Assembly: GCF_900109615.1 (NCBI RefSeq)
Contig: NZ_FOIX01000004.1
Span: 248,001 to 312,000, forward strand
Source: Kaistella antarctica
GTDB taxonomy: Bacteria > Bacteroidota > Bacteroidia > Flavobacteriales > Weeksellaceae
DNA length: 64,000 nt
Direction: 5' to 3'
The position numbers and the translations under genes were made by a program. Of the stretch, positions 43,509 through 53,063 are shown piece by piece. Below the pieces are notes generated by a model. That model was not told where the DNA came from, ran no database searches, and saw only the letters and a program-made list of their open reading frames with translations. Every line of letters starts with the position of its first letter. The stretch's first letter is position 1.

Positions 43509-43528
43509 GAGAGCCAATATTGACTCTC
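43509..43528 (-). terminator. Terminator at the end of the polysaccharide locus
   Basis: GAGAG/CTCTC with an inner CAATATTG pairs on the minus strand, followed by seven T. It lies just after rmlA and marks the 3' end of the polysaccharide operon. Confidence 0.78.
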
Positions 43529-43551
43529 CTTTATATAGTGACTTAATTTTC

Positions 43552-44409
43552 TCAAACCAGCCTTTTCAAATAATCTCCGTAGCCGCTTTTACCATACTTC
43601 ACAGCAGATTCAAGTAATTGGTCTTTATTAATGAATCCCTTGACGTACGCGATTTCTTCGATGCAAGAAATTTTAAATCCCTGTCTTTTTTCCAAAACCT
43701 TCACAAATTCTGAGGCTTCATGTAAAGAATCAAAAGTTCCGGTGTCTAACCACGCTGTTCCGCGAGACATTACACCAACTTCTAACTGATCATTTTCAAG
43801 ATAAATTCTGTTCAGATCGGTAATCTCCAACTCTCCTCTTACGGATGGTTTCAGATTTTTAGCGTATTCAACCACTGAATTATCATAGAAATACAAACCT
43901 GGAACTGCGAAATTTGATTTTGGATGTTCTGGTTTTTCTTCAATTGAAATGGCTTTTAGATTTTCATCAAATTCCACGACTCCATATCGCTCTGGATCTG
44001 AAACTTGGTAAGCGAAAACACAACCACCATTAACGGTAGTTTTACTTTCTAATAATTTTGCTAAACCTGTTCCGTAAAAGATATTATCTCCCAAAACTAA
44101 GGCAACAGAATCGTCACCGATGAATTCTTCGCCCAGAATAAAAGCTTGTGCTAAACCATCGGGGCTTGGTTGAATTTTATATTGAATGTTACACCCAATC
44201 GCTGAACCGTCTCCTAGTAGTTTGATAAATCCTTCCTGATCGTGTGGTGTTGTAATAATTAAAATATCTTTAATTCCTGCCAACAATAAAGTGGAAAGCG
44301 GATAATAAATCATCGGCTTATCATAAACCGGCATTAACTGCTTGCTCACGGCGATAGTCAGTGGATAAAGTCGCGTTCCAGAACCTCCGGCTAGTATTAT
44401 TCCTTTCAT
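43552..44409 (-). CDS. rfbA: Glucose-1-phosphate thymidylyltransferase
   Basis: This 285-residue enzyme makes dTDP-glucose, the first step to dTDP-6-deoxyhexoses. It shows the nucleotide-binding loop [11 protein letters not shown] at the N-terminus, then VLGDNIFYG and [17 protein letters not shown], and matches the usual length. It is the last gene of the locus, 1 nt after rfbB. Confidence 0.95.
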   Translation of the reverse strand: MKGIILAGGSGTRLYPLTIAVSKQLMPVYDKPMIYYPLSTLLLAGIKDILIITTPHDQEGFIKLLGDGSAIGCNIQYKIQPSPDGLAQAFILGEEFIGDDSVALVLGDNIFYGTGLAKLLESKTTVNGGCVFAYQVSDPERYGVVEFDENLKAISIEEKPEHPKSNFAVPGLYFYDNSVVEYAKNLKPSVRGELEITDLNRIYLENDQLEVGVMSRGTAWLDTGTFDSLHEASEFVKVLEKRQGFKISCIEEIAYVKGFINKDQLLESAVKYGKSGYGDYLKRLV

Positions 44410-44410
44410 C

Positions 44411-45490
44411 TTAAGAGTATTGTTTGTCGTAATATTTCTGATAATCGCCGCTCGTTACATGATCCAACCAATCTTTATTGTCTAAAAACCAGTCGATGGT
44501 TTTACCCAATCCTTGTTCGAAAGTCACGCTTGGCATCCAGCCCAACTCTTTGTTGAGTTTGGTTGCATCGATGGCATAACGTAAATCGTGGCCTGGTCTA
44601 TCTTTGACGTACGTGATTAATTTTTCAGAATGACCTTCTGGATTTCCTAATTTCTGATCCATCTGTTTGATAAGTTCTTTTACCAAATCGATATTCTTCC
44701 ATTCATTAAAACCACCGATATTATAAGTTTCGCCAGTTTTGGCTTCAAAAAATATTTGATGGATTGCTTTGGCGTGATCGATGACGTACAACCAATCGCG
44801 GGTATATTTTCCATCGCCGTAAATTGGAAGTGGCTTTCCATTTAAAATATTAGAAATACAAAGTGGAATTAATTTTTCAGGAAAATGATTGGGACCATAG
44901 TTATTAGAACAATTAGAAATAATAAATGGCATTCCATAAGTATTTCCATACGCACGAACCAAGTGGTCAGATGCTGCTTTACTTGCTGAATAAGGTGATT
45001 TTGGATCGTAAGCCGTATCTTCTAAAAAGAAACCTGTTTCGCCTAGACTTCCATAAACTTCATCAGTGGAAACATGATAGAATAAATTATTTCTTGTTTC
45101 ATCACGGAAATTTCCGTGTTGATGATCTGGATTTAAAGTCCAAAATTCTCTGGCTAAATTTAAAAGATTTGCAGTTCCGTTTACATTGGTATTGATGAAC
45201 GCGCTTGGATCTTCAATACTTCGGTCTACATGACTTTCCGCAGCCAGGTGAACAATAGCATCTGGATTGTATTTTTCAAAAACCTTTCTTAATTCCTCAA
45301 CATTGGTAATGTCGGCCTTCTCAAAAACGTAATTAGGTTCATTTTCGATGTCTTTTAAATTCTCAAGATTTCCAGCGTAGGTTAGCGCATCAAGATTGAT
45401 GATCGTAGAATTGGGGTGATTTTTCACGAACTCACGGACAACGTGAGATCCAATAAAACCGGCACCGCCAGTAATGATAATATTTTTCAT
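44411..45490 (-). CDS. rfbB: dTDP-glucose 4,6-dehydratase
   Basis: A 359-residue short-chain dehydrogenase/reductase (SDR) enzyme converting dTDP-glucose to the 4-keto-6-deoxy sugar. It has the NAD loop [22 protein letters not shown], the catalytic pair in [10 protein letters not shown] and [15 protein letters not shown] for sugar binding. It is followed 1 nt later by rfbA and preceded by rfbC on the same strand. Confidence 0.95.
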   Translation of the reverse strand: MKNIIITGGAGFIGSHVVREFVKNHPNSTIINLDALTYAGNLENLKDIENEPNYVFEKADITNVEELRKVFEKYNPDAIVHLAAESHVDRSIEDPSAFINTNVNGTANLLNLAREFWTLNPDHQHGNFRDETRNNLFYHVSTDEVYGSLGETGFFLEDTAYDPKSPYSASKAASDHLVRAYGNTYGMPFIISNCSNNYGPNHFPEKLIPLCISNILNGKPLPIYGDGKYTRDWLYVIDHAKAIHQIFFEAKTGETYNIGGFNEWKNIDLVKELIKQMDQKLGNPEGHSEKLITYVKDRPGHDLRYAIDATKLNKELGWMPSVTFEQGLGKTIDWFLDNKDWLDHVTSGDYQKYYDKQYS

Positions 45491-45499
45491 AAGTATTAT

Positions 45500-46045
45500 T
45501 TAAAAATTACGTTGCTCAAAGGTAGGTTGAATTTTATCTTTATCTGAAAGAAGAACCTCTGAAGTTGGCAATTTCCAGTCAATATCCAATTGCTGGTCAC
45601 TCCACAAAACACCACCTTCTGATTCCTTATTATAAAAATTATCGCATTTATACGCAAAAACTGCCGTTTCTGACAAGACAGAAAAACCATGTCCGAAACC
45701 ACGAGGAACGTAAAACTGTAATTTATTTTCCGCTGAAAGTTCAATTCCGAACCATTTCCCAAATGTGGGAGATTCTGTTCTAAGATCCACTGCTACATCC
45801 CAAACTTTCCCTTCTAAGCAGGAAACCAATTTTGCCTGAGCGTGTTCGCCCTTTTGCAAATGAAGGCCCCGCAAAACGCCGTAAGAAGATTTTGAAATAT
45901 TATCCTGTACGAAATGACCATTCATTCCTGTAAATTCTTCAAACTTAAGTTCATTGAATTTTTCATAGAAGTAGCCACGATCGTCTTCGATAATCGTTGG
46001 CTCGATGATATAGCAGTCTTTGAGTGGAGTTTTTTTAATTTTCAT
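45500..46045 (-). CDS. rfbC: dTDP-4-dehydrorhamnose 3,5-epimerase
   Basis: A 181-residue cupin epimerase acting after RfbB. It shows the opening DDRGYFYEKF, the catalytic His in GVLRGLHLQKGEHAQAK, WDVAVDLR and the aromatic CDNFYNKESEGG. The order rfbC, rfbB, rfbA is complete, but no rfbD (the final reductase to L-rhamnose) is found in the window. Confidence 0.94.
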   Translation of the reverse strand: MKIKKTPLKDCYIIEPTIIEDDRGYFYEKFNELKFEEFTGMNGHFVQDNISKSSYGVLRGLHLQKGEHAQAKLVSCLEGKVWDVAVDLRTESPTFGKWFGIELSAENKLQFYVPRGFGHGFSVLSETAVFAYKCDNFYNKESEGGVLWSDQQLDIDWKLPTSEVLLSDKDKIQPTFEQRNF

Positions 46046-46054
46046 TAAAAGATT

Positions 46055-47053
46055 TTATTTAGAAAGTGAAAGTTCCTTTTTAACAGATCGTTTAACACCT
46101 AAATAGAGCGCAATTGTCGGAAGGGCAATCACTATAAAAGTTACCCATTCTGCAAAATTAGAAAAAATCACAATGGCATTGATTATCAGCTGAACGACAG
46201 CATAAATTACACTGACAGTAAGGTGCGAAATTTTCTTATCATTCGCAAATAGCTGATAGAGATGTCTGCGGTGTGCATCGAAAATATTTTCTTTTAGTTT
46301 TAATCGCTCCATGATCGTTAAAATAGTTTCTGCGCCATAAACCATTAAAAACAGTACCCATTTTATTTGGCCCGTTTGAAACATCAACAGTGATAAAAGT
46401 CCGATAATCCAAAAACCTATCCCCATACTACCGATATCACCCAAAAAACATTTTGCTCTTTTTCGAAAATTAAAAAATAGGAAAACTATAGATGCAAGAA
46501 GCGGATAAATAATAAAATCAGCATTAACAAATTCGATTGTATTTTGATTAATGTACAAAAGCGTACCTAACAAAACTGAGCTATAAAGTCCAGACATTCC
46601 ATTAATTCCGTCCATAAAATTATAAGCATTGAGAATACCAATAATCAAAACATAGGAGATAGGGATTCCCCACCAAGGTAACAACTGAAAAGCATTTAAA
46701 AAATAAAGCAATAAAGTCACTGCAACAAAGTGGAAAATTAATCGAATCTTACTCGACAAATCAATCATATCATCAATAAAGCTGATGAGACATATGATCA
46801 ACAGTCCCGCACCGAAAATCCAAAAGTTAGGTTCTCCCCAATTGTCTAATGAAAATCGGTAATTGTTAAACAATACTTCATAACCCATGAAAAACAAATA
46901 AGCTAATGGGAAAATTATCCCACCGCCCCGAAGCGTAATTTCGGTGTGTGCACTTCTATGATTTGGCTTGTCAATAATATTATACTTGTCTGCTATTTTA
47001 AAATAAATGAGCATCAATATAAAAAAAACTAAAATGATGATTAGATATTCCAT
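46055..47053 (-). CDS. Undecaprenyl-phosphate sugar-1-phosphate transferase (WbpL/WecA-like)
   Basis: A 332-residue membrane protein with about 10 helices, from the MraY/WecA superfamily. It has FIDDMIDLSSKIRL after helix 3, NAYNFMDGINGMSGLYS, KCFLGDIGSMGIG and the C-terminal AHRRHLYQLF histidine motif. It should place the first sugar phosphate on the lipid carrier, starting the repeat unit. In the P. aeruginosa O11 locus the equivalent gene is wbpL, at the same position after wbjF. The first sugar could be FucNAc or QuiNAc. This is inference. Confidence 0.87.
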   Translation of the reverse strand: MEYLIIILVFFILMLIYFKIADKYNIIDKPNHRSAHTEITLRGGGIIFPLAYLFFMGYEVLFNNYRFSLDNWGEPNFWIFGAGLLIICLISFIDDMIDLSSKIRLIFHFVAVTLLLYFLNAFQLLPWWGIPISYVLIIGILNAYNFMDGINGMSGLYSSVLLGTLLYINQNTIEFVNADFIIYPLLASIVFLFFNFRKRAKCFLGDIGSMGIGFWIIGLLSLLMFQTGQIKWVLFLMVYGAETILTIMERLKLKENIFDAHRRHLYQLFANDKKISHLTVSVIYAVVQLIINAIVIFSNFAEWVTFIVIALPTIALYLGVKRSVKKELSLSK

Positions 47054-47971
47054 TTACTTTTGAAAACTTTTAATCGTTTTTTCCAGACCTTGCTTTGCTG
47101 TGACGGGCAACGCTGAGAGTCCTAAAGACGTTTTAATTTTAGTGTTTGACACCATGTAACTCTCTGTTAATTTTTTTAAACGTTCTGAATTCAGCGGTAA
47201 TCTTAAAAAGTCACCTGCTTTCGCAATACTTGAAATAAATTTGGAATTTAATTTCCATAACTTCTCTTTTTTTCCACTAACATTAGCAATAATTTGAACC
47301 AAATCATTGGTCGACACATGTTCATCATCGGCAAAATTATAAATCCCTGAGTTAATCTGTGGCGTTTGAAGCATTTTTAAAATTAAAAAATTAAGATTAT
47401 CAATACTCAAAAAAGATCTTTGATTCTTAAACGAAGCTAAAGGCCATGGTAGACCTTTTTCAACAACTTTATAAAGTAAATTCAAATTCCCCTTATTTCC
47501 AGGACCATGAATCATACACGGCCTTACAATAAAAAGTCTTTTACCAGCTGGCAAAACTTGCTTTAATAAATAATTCTCTGCTTCTAATTTTGATTTGCCA
47601 TAAGGCGTATGAGGATTGGCTTGATCATTTTCTTCAAGAATACCATCTACACTATCAGCAGCAGCTTTCACAGAGCTGAAGTAGAAAAAATCTCTAATAC
47701 CTGTCGCCAAGAAACGGTTAAAAAGCGTGATCGTTAAATCCCTATTAATTACAAAATATGATTCAGCATCAGAGGTATTGCTAGTATCATGAGCTTTCCC
47801 AGCTAAATGAATAATTGCATCGGCGCTTTTATCTAAAGTCCAACGGTCGTTTCGAAGTGATAAGCCTTCAATTAAATGTTCTTCACTGATTAAATATTTT
47901 GATAGATTTTGACCGACAAATCCAGAAGCACCAGTAATTATAACTTTCATTTTCAATTGTTTAATCTCCAT
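47054..47971 (-). CDS. NAD-dependent epimerase (WbjF/WbpV-like)
   Basis: A 305-residue SDR-type protein. It has the cofactor loop GASGFVGQNLSKYL, the catalytic YGKSK and HLAGKAHD. Members of this group work beside WbpL-type transferases on UDP-HexNAc sugars, probably reducing a 4-keto group or epimerising C4. A second ATG (MKVIITGASG, 7 codons in) is an equally good start. Its stop is 1 nt before the WbpL-like gene. Confidence 0.8.
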   Translation of the reverse strand: MEIKQLKMKVIITGASGFVGQNLSKYLISEEHLIEGLSLRNDRWTLDKSADAIIHLAGKAHDTSNTSDAESYFVINRDLTITLFNRFLATGIRDFFYFSSVKAAADSVDGILEENDQANPHTPYGKSKLEAENYLLKQVLPAGKRLFIVRPCMIHGPGNKGNLNLLYKVVEKGLPWPLASFKNQRSFLSIDNLNFLILKMLQTPQINSGIYNFADDEHVSTNDLVQIIANVSGKKEKLWKLNSKFISSIAKAGDFLRLPLNSERLKKLTESYMVSNTKIKTSLGLSALPVTAKQGLEKTIKSFQK

Positions 47972-47976
47972 AAAAT

Positions 47977-49233
47977 TTAATTAATATGATGTTTTTGCAA
48001 TTGCCTTTTAATGAATCGGTCATCTTTATTTAAATTTAGAATACGTTCTAAATTATCGATACAAATCGACAGTTGATAGTTTTCTAGAAAAAACTTTCTA
48101 CTATTTATTCCCATTTGTTCTAATTCTGCTGACGGTAGCTTAGACATTTTTAAAATCATCGCTGCTAATTTCTTAGAATTTCCAGCAGGAACAGCTAACC
48201 CGCAGTTTGCTTCCTCAATAATCTCTGCACCTTCGCCATTCAGCATGGCGACAATTGGTTTTGAAGCACTCATGTACGCTTGAACTTTTGCAGGAACGGT
48301 GAGGTTAAAAATTTTATCATCTTTTAAGCTAACTAGCATTACATCGGCTTTAGCAAAAAAACTGGCCATAGCTTCCACAGGAAACCTACCAACCGTTAGC
48401 ATTGTATCTTCTAAATTATTTTTATGTATAAAATCTTGAACATAAGGCATTTTACGACCATCACCAACGATGATAAACTTTATCGAATTTTGATTCTTCA
48501 ACTCCAAAGCAGCCTCCATAATTGCTTCGAGGTCTTGGGCTTCACCAACATTACCCGCAAACATCACCTTGAATCCAATAGGTAATTCTGGAATAGGAAA
48601 ATTCACATCACCTTCCGAAATTGCGTCCTCTGCCCAGTTTGGAAAATATTCGAGCTTATCTGCAAAATCTCCTTTTTCTAAAATTGACTTTCTAAAACCG
48701 TTGGAAGTGATGAGAATTTTTTCTGAATTTTCATAAAACCGAATAACCATATTTTTAAAGAACTGGAGAACGAATTTATTTTTAACACCTCCTGCAACCT
48801 TTAAACTTTCTGGCCAAAGATCCATTACCCAGAAGTAAACCGGAACATTTTGCAATTTTTTTAATAAAAGAGCGGGATAAAACTGAGTGATTGGCGACGG
48901 CTCATGTACAATAACCGCATCATATTTATTACTGAAATTGAGAAAGAATGCTTTTAAAGATGCAAAAAATGCAAAACTAAAATAATTCAAAAATAATCGT
49001 ATTCCACCTCCTTTGCCACGTAGTAGCAATAATGAGCGAATTACTTTCACACCCTTAATAAGCTGATTCCGATTTTTAAAAATACCATATCCTTCAAATA
49101 TTTTACCTTCCGGATAATTGGGTAATCCAGTTAATACCGTAACGTCGTGTCCTCGCTTCTGGAGTTCAAAAGAAAGATCGTTACTTTTAAAATTTTCAGG
49201 AAAATAATATTGAGTTACAATTAAAATCTTCAT
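47977..49233 (-). CDS. Glycosyltransferase family 4 (WbjE/WbuB-like)
   Basis: A 418-residue GT-B enzyme. It has the N-terminal TQYYFPENFKSNDLSFEL, the central VNFPIPELPIGFKVMFAGNVGEAQ with GEAQDLEAIMEAALEL, and the C-terminal acidic helix in VPAKVQAYMSASKPIVAML. This resembles WbuB/WbjE enzymes proposed to transfer L-FucNAc. Its ATG overlaps the WbjD stop by 1 nt (TAATG). It sits just before the WbjF-like gene, as in P. aeruginosa O11. Confidence 0.87.
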   Translation of the reverse strand: MKILIVTQYYFPENFKSNDLSFELQKRGHDVTVLTGLPNYPEGKIFEGYGIFKNRNQLIKGVKVIRSLLLLRGKGGGIRLFLNYFSFAFFASLKAFFLNFSNKYDAVIVHEPSPITQFYPALLLKKLQNVPVYFWVMDLWPESLKVAGGVKNKFVLQFFKNMVIRFYENSEKILITSNGFRKSILEKGDFADKLEYFPNWAEDAISEGDVNFPIPELPIGFKVMFAGNVGEAQDLEAIMEAALELKNQNSIKFIIVGDGRKMPYVQDFIHKNNLEDTMLTVGRFPVEAMASFFAKADVMLVSLKDDKIFNLTVPAKVQAYMSASKPIVAMLNGEGAEIIEEANCGLAVPAGNSKKLAAMILKMSKLPSAELEQMGINSRKFFLENYQLSICIDNLERILNLNKDDRFIKRQLQKHHIN

Positions 49234-50366
49234 TACTTACTCCAGACCACTCTATTGACATAATCGGTATAACTCAAAATAATGCGTACCACTTTTTCGG
49301 AAACATTCGGCATTGAATAATCTGAAACGGTTCGGTAGTTTCTTTCTTCGCCGGTTTTTTGCTGCTGCAATTGAGTTAATCCCTGCATGATTCTTTCGGG
49401 TGAAAGGCCGACCATTATTACACTGGCTTCTTCCATTGCTTCTGGTCTTTCGTGTGCATCTCGGATATTTAAGGCTCGGAAATTTAGGATGGAGGATTCT
49501 TCAGAGATCGTTCCTGAATCTGATAACACTGCATAGCTTCGCATTTGCAAAGCATTGTAATCGTGAAAACCCAGTGGTTTTAAAAATTGAACTTCTGGAC
49601 GAACTTCGACTTTCATTTTATCAATCATATTTCTGGTTCGCGGATGCGTAGAAACAATAATTGGATAACCAAATTTTACTGCGATTGTATTCAGACTTGC
49701 AATTAAACCGGTAAAGTTTTTCTCTGAATTGATGTTTTCTTCACGGTGGGCCGAAACTACAAAATATTTGCCTTCTTCTAAATTCAATCTTTCCAAGACA
49801 TCCGAATTTTGGATTTCTGGTAAGTAGTGATTCAAAACCTCAAACATAGGCGAGCCCGTTTTAATTATTCGGTCTGCGGGAAGTCCTTCTCTCAAAAGAT
49901 ATTCGCGGGCAATATCACTATAAGTTAGGTTGACATCTGAAACATGATCAACAATCTTACGGTTGGTTTCTTCGGGAACTCTCTGGTCGAAACAGCGGTT
50001 TCCGGCTTCCATATGAAAAACGGGAATCTGCCTTTTTTTAGCAGGAATTGCACAAAGACAAGAGTTGGTGTCGCCTAAAACTAAAAAGGCTTCAGGTTGC
50101 AGTTCTTCTAAAAGTGGATCTATTTTAATAAGGATATTGCCGATGGTTTCAGTAGCAGTTTTCCCCGCTGCTTCTAAGAAATAATCTGGTTTTCTCAAAC
50201 CTAAATCTTCGAAAAATATTTGATTGAGTTCGTAATCGTAGTTTTGGCCGGTATGCACCATAATGTGATCGATTGCTTCTGAATTATCTAAAGCCATAAG
50301 AACTCTGGATAATCGAATAATTTCTGGGCGGGTTCCTACAACCGTCATCACCTTTAATTTCTTCAT
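49233..50366 (-). CDS. wbjD: UDP-GlcNAc 2-epimerase family, WbjD/FnlC/CapG-like
   Basis: A 377-residue non-hydrolysing C2-epimerase. It has VGTRPEIIRLSRVLMAL, HTGQNYDYELNQIFFEDL, MEAGNRCFDQRVPEETNRKIVDH and SDSGTISEESSIL. By position after the WbjB and WbjC homologues it should make UDP-L-FucNAc from UDP-L-PneNAc, not UDP-ManNAc. An internal promoter box lies 15 nt upstream. Confidence 0.9.
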   Translation of the reverse strand: MKKLKVMTVVGTRPEIIRLSRVLMALDNSEAIDHIMVHTGQNYDYELNQIFFEDLGLRKPDYFLEAAGKTATETIGNILIKIDPLLEELQPEAFLVLGDTNSCLCAIPAKKRQIPVFHMEAGNRCFDQRVPEETNRKIVDHVSDVNLTYSDIAREYLLREGLPADRIIKTGSPMFEVLNHYLPEIQNSDVLERLNLEEGKYFVVSAHREENINSEKNFTGLIASLNTIAVKFGYPIIVSTHPRTRNMIDKMKVEVRPEVQFLKPLGFHDYNALQMRSYAVLSDSGTISEESSILNFRALNIRDAHERPEAMEEASVIMVGLSPERIMQGLTQLQQQKTGEERNYRTVSDYSMPNVSEKVVRIILSYTDYVNRVVWSK

Positions 50367-50381
50367 ATTTTATACAATTTA

Positions 50382-50389
50382 CAAAAATA
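50382..50389 (-). promoter_or_regulatory. TAnnTTTG promoter box, internal to the polysaccharide locus
   Basis: TATTTTTG on the minus strand, 15 nt before the wbjD ATG, in a 104-nt AT-rich gap. It would express the distal genes independently. Confidence 0.5.
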
Positions 50390-50470
50390 AGACATTCCCT
50401 TAAGGTAAAAAATCTATTTCTAGAATAGTTAAAATTATTTTAATTATTTTCTTAAATATTGGGATAAATT

Positions 50471-51589
50471 TTAAACTTCCACGAAATAAGTATCCGCATC
50501 TTCTGGATTATAAGGCTCATTGATCCAAAAAATGGTTAATAATTCTTCGTCACCGATATTTTTAATATTATGGGTGTACCAAATTGGCATATCAACGTAA
50601 GCTGGATCAGTTCCATCTAAATAAAATTCCAGAACTTCATCAGAATCAATTTTTCTTAACTGAATTAGAGCTTTCCCTTTTATGACGGCGAATCTTTCTA
50701 TTTTTCGAGTATGAAAATGATTGCCTCTGGTAATTCCAGGCACGGTGGTAGAAAAAGAACATTGCCCACCAATTCCTAAACGGATCACTTCCACAAAAGC
50801 TCCTCTGGGATCAATATTCTGCGTAAACTTGACAGGGTAATGAGTTGCAATGTCAAAATAAGAGCGGAACGTATTGAAGAGTTGATAATCAAAACTACTG
50901 GTCAAGGCTGGAATTTCTCCATTTTGAAAGTAAAGCTTCTTGTAACTTTTGAGTTTTTCTAAAACTGCAGAGACTTTAATGGTTGTTGTGGCTGGAACCT
51001 TATACAGTTCTGCCGTTTCGCCTGCTTCTATTTGGTCAATAATTTCTTGTACCAATTCACCCACATAAATTAAGGAGACTTCACTGTCAACGTCAACCGT
51101 CGGATTTTCGCCATGGGTCAGTTTGTGGCAAAATGTAGCGATGAAAGAGTTGTAGTTGGGTTTCCCGAAAGGTCCAAAAACATTGGGAATAATCATCCCG
51201 GTAAATTTGCCTCCCTTTTCTTTGGCCCAATTTGCCAAAAGTGAACGGCCTTCTTTTTTAGATTTTCCGTAGAGATTATCTCTTTCTTCCTGAGAAGAGG
51301 AGGAGAATAAAAGGTGTGCTTTGGAGTTGGTTCTTTCTAAAGATGCTACCATTTTCTTAACCAAATCAACGTTTTGATGATAAATCACTTCGGCATCAGG
51401 ATGTCGGTTCATGGCTGCTAGATGTACAATAACATCACATTGCTTCACGAATTCATCCAACTGATCTGGATTCTCAAAATAGTTTTTTTGAAAATCGATC
51501 CTTTCAAATTTCTCAGGTTCTAAACCTAAAGTATTGTATAGATGGGCGCCAACAAACCCGTTCTGTCCCGTAATTCCTACTTTCTTCAT
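50471..51589 (-). CDS. wbjC: Bifunctional reductase/cupin WbjC/FnlB/CapF-like
   Basis: A 372-residue two-domain enzyme of UDP-L-FucNAc synthesis. The N-terminal SDR domain (about 1-245) carries GITGQNGFVGAHLYNTL and the catalytic YGKSKKEGR. The C-terminal cupin (about 250-372) has a metal site in GITRGNHFHTRKIERFAV. In CapF the cupin epimerises C3 and the SDR reduces C4. It follows the small cupin gene by 9 nt and ends before the wbjD promoter. Confidence 0.92.
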   Translation of the reverse strand: MKKVGITGQNGFVGAHLYNTLGLEPEKFERIDFQKNYFENPDQLDEFVKQCDVIVHLAAMNRHPDAEVIYHQNVDLVKKMVASLERTNSKAHLLFSSSSQEERDNLYGKSKKEGRSLLANWAKEKGGKFTGMIIPNVFGPFGKPNYNSFIATFCHKLTHGENPTVDVDSEVSLIYVGELVQEIIDQIEAGETAELYKVPATTTIKVSAVLEKLKSYKKLYFQNGEIPALTSSFDYQLFNTFRSYFDIATHYPVKFTQNIDPRGAFVEVIRLGIGGQCSFSTTVPGITRGNHFHTRKIERFAVIKGKALIQLRKIDSDEVLEFYLDGTDPAYVDMPIWYTHNIKNIGDEELLTIFWINEPYNPEDADTYFVEV

Positions 51590-51598
51590 GAATAACTT

Positions 51599-52012
51599 TT
51601 AATTAAAATAATCTACTGGAAATCTAAATTCATCTTGAACTTCACCTAACTCATAATCTGATAAAACAAGCAGTTTTGATTGCTCTTCATTGGCCTGAAT
51701 TGAGTTTGCATAACCTTTCGGGATATGAACTACATCCATCTTCGAACTGTCCACGACAAATTCTAGAATAGGTAAATTTTTAGAAGGCTTATCCCAACAA
51801 TCTATTTTGACAATTCTGATTGTAAACGAACCCGCAATTGCCGAGAACCACCGCTGTTCTATTTTATGGCCTTGCCAACCTCTTACAAAATCAGTATTTA
51901 TATTTACGATGGTGTAAACTCTTTTGATTCCTAAGGTTTTGAAGTCATTATTATAACAAATGGTACCTCTTTCATCTTGATATCGATTTCCTTTAATAAT
52001 AATTGGTTCCAT
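51599..52012 (-). CDS. Cupin sugar-modifying protein (WxcM/FdtA-like)
   Basis: A 137-residue single-cupin protein with IIIKGNRYQDERGTICYNN, VRGWQGHKIEQRWF and VVHIPKGYANSIQ. Its family includes sugar-nucleotide ketoisomerases and epimerases. Here it lies between the WbjB and WbjC genes, a place not occupied in the P. aeruginosa O11 or S. aureus loci as I remember them. It may act on the 4-keto intermediate. The exact reaction is unknown. Confidence 0.72.
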   Translation of the reverse strand: MEPIIIKGNRYQDERGTICYNNDFKTLGIKRVYTIVNINTDFVRGWQGHKIEQRWFSAIAGSFTIRIVKIDCWDKPSKNLPILEFVVDSSKMDVVHIPKGYANSIQANEEQSKLLVLSDYELGEVQDEFRFPVDYFN

Positions 52013-52022
52013 AAAATACCAT

Positions 52023-53063
52023 TTAATAAGGATACTGCATCACTTCCTCTCCAAAAATTTCTTTACGAATCAGAGGTAAGGTGGAAATGAGTCTCTTCAA
52101 GCCTTCAACTCCTTCCTGCTCGGCATTGTGGGAGTGATAATCTTCAATTTTAGCCACTTCTTCTTCTCCTTCAGAAAAGAAAGCCGCGTAGTTCAGATCA
52201 CGGTTATCAGCAGGTACGCGGTAAAAATCGCCCATATCTTCTGCCTTCACCATTTCTTCTCGTGTACAAAGAGTTTCATATAATTTCTCACCATGTCGCG
52301 TGCCAATAATCTTGATTGGAACTGGTTTGCCGGTGAGCTCAATTAAAGCTTGTGCCAAATCGCCAATGGTCCCTGCGGGGGCTTTATTGACAAACAAATC
52401 TCCTGCATTTGCATTCTCAAAAGCAAATAAAACGAGATCAACCGCATCATCCAATGACATGAAAAAACGGGACATATTAGGATCAGTAATCGTAATTGGT
52501 TCCCCTTTTTGAATTTGATTTAAAAATAATGGAATTACAGATCCACGCGAGGCCATCACATTTCCATAACGGGTAAGGCACACAACGGTTTCTGTTAGAT
52601 TTCTGGATTCTGCCACGGCGACTTTTTCCATCATCGCTTTGGATATTCCCATAGCATTGATTGGATAGGCTGCTTTATCGGTAGAAAGGCAAATGACCTT
52701 CTGTACTTTATTAGCTGCCGCTGCACGAATAACATTTTGGGTTCCTTCAACATTGGTTTTCACCGCCTGCATGGGGAAAAACTCACAAGAGGGAACTTGC
52801 TTCAGAGCTGCTGCATGGAAGACATAATCAACGCCTCTGGTAGCGGGCTCTACGCTGGTATAATCTCTGACATCACCGATGTAATATTTAATCTTATCGT
52901 TTTTATAAAGGTTCCGCATATCGTCCTGCTTCTTTTCATCGCGCGAGAAAATACGGATTTCTTTGAAGTGATCGGTTGCTAAAAAACGGTTGAGAACTGC
53001 GGTGCCGAAGGAACCGGTTCCGCCTGTAATCAAAAGGACTTTATCTTTAATTTCTATACTCAT
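52023..53063 (-). CDS. wbjB: UDP-GlcNAc 4,6-dehydratase/5-epimerase WbjB/FnlA/CapE-like
   Basis: A 346-residue SDR enzyme that starts UDP-L-FucNAc synthesis from UDP-GlcNAc. It shows the cofactor loop GGTGSFGTAVLNRFL, ALKQVPSCEFFPMQAVKTNV, and a catalytic MxxxK (AMGISKAMMEK) instead of YxxxK, as in the FlaA1/CapE group. RYGNVMASRGSV and GTRHGEKLYETL complete the pattern. It overlaps hisF by 17 nt. Confidence 0.92.
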   Translation of the reverse strand: MSIEIKDKVLLITGGTGSFGTAVLNRFLATDHFKEIRIFSRDEKKQDDMRNLYKNDKIKYYIGDVRDYTSVEPATRGVDYVFHAAALKQVPSCEFFPMQAVKTNVEGTQNVIRAAAANKVQKVICLSTDKAAYPINAMGISKAMMEKVAVAESRNLTETVVCLTRYGNVMASRGSVIPLFLNQIQKGEPITITDPNMSRFFMSLDDAVDLVLFAFENANAGDLFVNKAPAGTIGDLAQALIELTGKPVPIKIIGTRHGEKLYETLCTREEMVKAEDMGDFYRVPADNRDLNYAAFFSEGEEEVAKIEDYHSHNAEQEGVEGLKRLISTLPLIRKEIFGEEVMQYPY

